This document shows positions 5,692-6,951 of a stretch of DNA of 6,951 nucleotides, piece after piece (position 1 is the stretch's first letter; each line of letters opens with the position of its first letter). Source of the DNA: QWOP01 sp003669605. Its GTDB lineage: Bacteria; Planctomycetota; Planctomycetia; Pirellulales; UBA1268. Under the pieces are notes generated by a model, which saw only the letters and a list, made by a program, of their open reading frames with translations, searched no databases and was not told where the DNA came from. The stretch is from the NCBI GenBank assembly GCA_947481985.1, contig CANKIK010000169.1:1-6951 (forward strand), read 5' to 3'. The position numbers were made by a program, and so were the translations under genes.

Positions 5692-6351
5692 ATGCCGCGA
5701 TACCTGATCGTCGTCCCCACCGACTTCGAGCGCCGCCTCGTCGCTCCCCTGCTAGCAGTCCATGCCCCGGTCGACACCGCCGTGGAACTGTGCGGCTTTG
5801 GAATCGCCGCCGCCGCCGCCCGGACGTCGCAGCTCATCGCCGCCCTCCGACCAGAGCGGGTGATCCTCGTGGGGATCGCCGGCAGGCTCGATGACCGGGT
5901 CGCGATCGGCGAAGCGATGCTCTTTGACGCCGTCGCCTGCTACGGCATCGGGGCAGGGACCGGCCGCCGCTTCATCCCCGCTGGAGCCCTCGGCTGGCCT
6001 CACTGGACGGGCGATCCGACTGATGCAGCCTCCGCGGTTGGCGACGTGCTGCCGTGCGCAGCCCTCGAGCAGGCTGATCTGCTCCATGCCCCCCTCCTTC
6101 TCACTGTCGCCGCGGCGGCAGCCGACGACGAAGACGTCCGCCTCCGCAAGAGGCTCTTCCCGGAGGCGAGTGCCGAAGAGATGGAAGGATTCGCGGTTGC
6201 CCTCGCCTGCCGGCTCGCCAACGTCCCCTGCCAGATCGTCCGCGGCATCTCCAACACCGCCGGCGACCGCGACACGGCCAACTGGAAAACGAAAGCGGCC
6301 CTCGAATCCGCGGCCGATCTCACCCTCCGCCTCCTCAAGGCGAACCGATGA
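5692..6351 (+). CDS. mqnB: Futalosine hydrolase MqnB
   Basis: The product is 219 residues, the usual length for this enzyme. MqnB (EC 3.2.2.26) splits futalosine into hypoxanthine and dehypoxanthine futalosine in the cytoplasm, the second step of the futalosine route to menaquinone. It belongs to the nucleoside phosphorylase/hydrolase superfamily. It opens with a beta strand, P-R-Y-L-I-V-V-P-T, and has the glycine loop V-G61-I-A-G64, the ribose-binding E-E-M-E-G segment at 162-166, and the late motif S187-N-T-A-G-D192-R-D with the expected catalytic Asp and a nearby W198. The ATG at 5692 is chosen because the fold begins there and the upstream open frame codes no recognisable sequence; no Shine-Dalgarno is visible. 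It overlaps mqnD by four bases. Identification rests on motifs and on the MqnD neighbour, which rules out a generic nucleosidase. Confidence 0.93.
   Translation: MPRYLIVVPTDFERRLVAPLLAVHAPVDTAVELCGFGIAAAAARTSQLIAALRPERVILVGIAGRLDDRVAIGEAMLFDAVACYGIGAGTGRRFIPAGALGWPHWTGDPTDAASAVGDVLPCAALEQADLLHAPLLLTVAAAAADDEDVRLRKRLFPEASAEEMEGFAVALACRLANVPCQIVRGISNTAGDRDTANWKTKAALESAADLTLRLLKANR
6337..6340 (+). promoter_or_regulatory. Shine-Dalgarno core for mqnD inside the mqnB 3' end
   Basis: AAGG lies seven bases before the mqnD ATG at 6348, within the last codons of mqnB. With the ATGA overlap it suggests mqnD is translated mainly by coupling to mqnB. Confidence 0.35.
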
Positions 6352-6951
6352 CGCGCACGATCCGCCTTGCCATCTCCACATGCCCCAACGACACCTTTGC
6401 GTTTCACGGCCTTCTCACGCAAGCCGTCGACTGGCGCGGCCTCAACTTCGAGGTCGACCTCCTCGACATCGAACAACTCAACGAGCGCCTTCTCCACAAC
6501 GACTTCGACGTCAGTAAGGCGAGTTTTCACGCGGCGCTCGCGGCGGCGGAGCAGCTCGTCGTCCTACCGACTGGCTCGGCTCTTGGCTTCGGCGTCGGCC
6601 CCCTGCTGCTGGCTGCGGCCGCGGGCACAACGCCCCACGACGACACGCAACTCACCCTCTCCCCTGGCAAACACACCACCGCTGCCCTCCTCTTCGCCCT
6701 CTTCCATCCGCGGTCGACGCGGGTCGAGCAGGTGGTGTTTTCCGAGATCATGCCGCGGCTGGGCTCCGGCAGCGCCGATTTCGGCATCTGTATCCATGAG
6801 GAGCGCTTCACCTGGCAGCCGCAGGGGCTGTACCTCGTCGACGATCTCGGGCTCCGCTGGGAAGGGGAGACCGGCTGCCCACTTCCGCTTGGCGGCATCG
6901 TCGCCAGCCGGCGGTTACCAGCCGATACGATCGCTACCGTACAGGGAGTGA
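6348..6951 (+). CDS. mqnD: 1,4-dihydroxy-6-naphthoate synthase MqnD (3' end beyond window)
   Basis: The frame is open for 201 codons plus one base to the window edge; the family is usually about 270-290 residues, so roughly the last quarter is missing. MqnD (EC 4.1.99.29) converts cyclic dehypoxanthine futalosine into 1,4-dihydroxy-6-naphthoate, the ring precursor of menaquinone. It has a two-lobed fold like periplasmic binding proteins but acts in the cytoplasm. Family hallmarks visible are I-S10-T-C-P-N-D-T-F-A-F-H-G, L-N-E-R-L followed by D-V-S-K-A-S-F-H, G-F-G-V-G-P, S105-P-G-K-H-T-T-A, and C-I-H150-E-E-R-F-T-W, which carries the histidine matching the catalytic one known in the family. 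G-C-P-L-P-L-G-G-I lies near the edge. It starts at the ATGA overlap with mqnB, consistent with one operon. Confidence 0.95.
   Translation, partial: MTRTIRLAISTCPNDTFAFHGLLTQAVDWRGLNFEVDLLDIEQLNERLLHNDFDVSKASFHAALAAAEQLVVLPTGSALGFGVGPLLLAAAAGTTPHDDTQLTLSPGKHTTAALLFALFHPRSTRVEQVVFSEIMPRLGSGSADFGICIHEERFTWQPQGLYLVDDLGLRWEGETGCPLPLGGIVASRRLPADTIATVQGV

Noticed and set aside
1..6951. CRISPR array, insertion sequence, tRNA or rRNA, phage or defence genes
   Set aside because: I looked on both strands and found no spaced direct repeats, no transposase motifs or terminal repeats, no cloverleaf with TTCGA-type arm, and no defence-family motifs.

Overview
The window looks like chromosome from a GC-rich bacterium of the Planctomycetota (Pirellula-like). 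This is inferred from three things: a large secreted PDZ/DUF6288/HEAT protein fused to a sialate-O-acetylesterase-type domain, a membrane-tethered VWA protein of a style common in that phylum, and futalosine-pathway menaquinone genes. Shine-Dalgarno sequences are weak or absent at several starts. Three genes are complete and one runs off the right edge, all on the + strand. A possible minus-strand gene start with a signal-peptide-like N-terminus sits at the left edge.

Layout. Bases 1-316 hold the possible divergent gene start, a long inverted repeat (77-110) and a good promoter candidate (TTGACA at 238, TACATT at 260) overlapped by a perfect 6-2-6 dyad. Bases 317-1813 encode a single-pass membrane protein with a basic, probably disordered cytoplasmic extension and a periplasmic VWA domain with a partly degenerate metal site. 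Bases 1814-1989 are non-coding, with only weak promoter-like sequence. Bases 1990-5391 encode an 1133-residue secreted protein: signal peptide, PDZ, DUF6288-type helical domain, HEAT-like repeats and a C-terminal SGNH/SASA esterase domain. Its base composition is visibly lower in GC than its neighbours. Bases 5392-5691 are a structured non-coding spacer with GTGTG/CACAC hairpins, a 10-bp tandem pyrimidine repeat and a possible -10 box. Bases 5692-6351 are mqnB, and 6348-6951 are the first 201 codons of mqnD, overlapping mqnB by ATGA.

How the genes relate. mqnB and mqnD are a translationally coupled pair in the futalosine route to menaquinone: MqnB releases hypoxanthine from futalosine, and MqnD makes 1,4-dihydroxy-6-naphthoate two steps later. 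The VWA gene and the large secreted protein each have their own leader and no visible functional link to menaquinone synthesis. Both would act outside the cytoplasmic membrane. No RNA gene, CRISPR array, insertion sequence or phage element was seen. The items most worth following are the esterase fusion protein with its composition shift, and the VWA protein with its unusual N-terminal extension and metal site.
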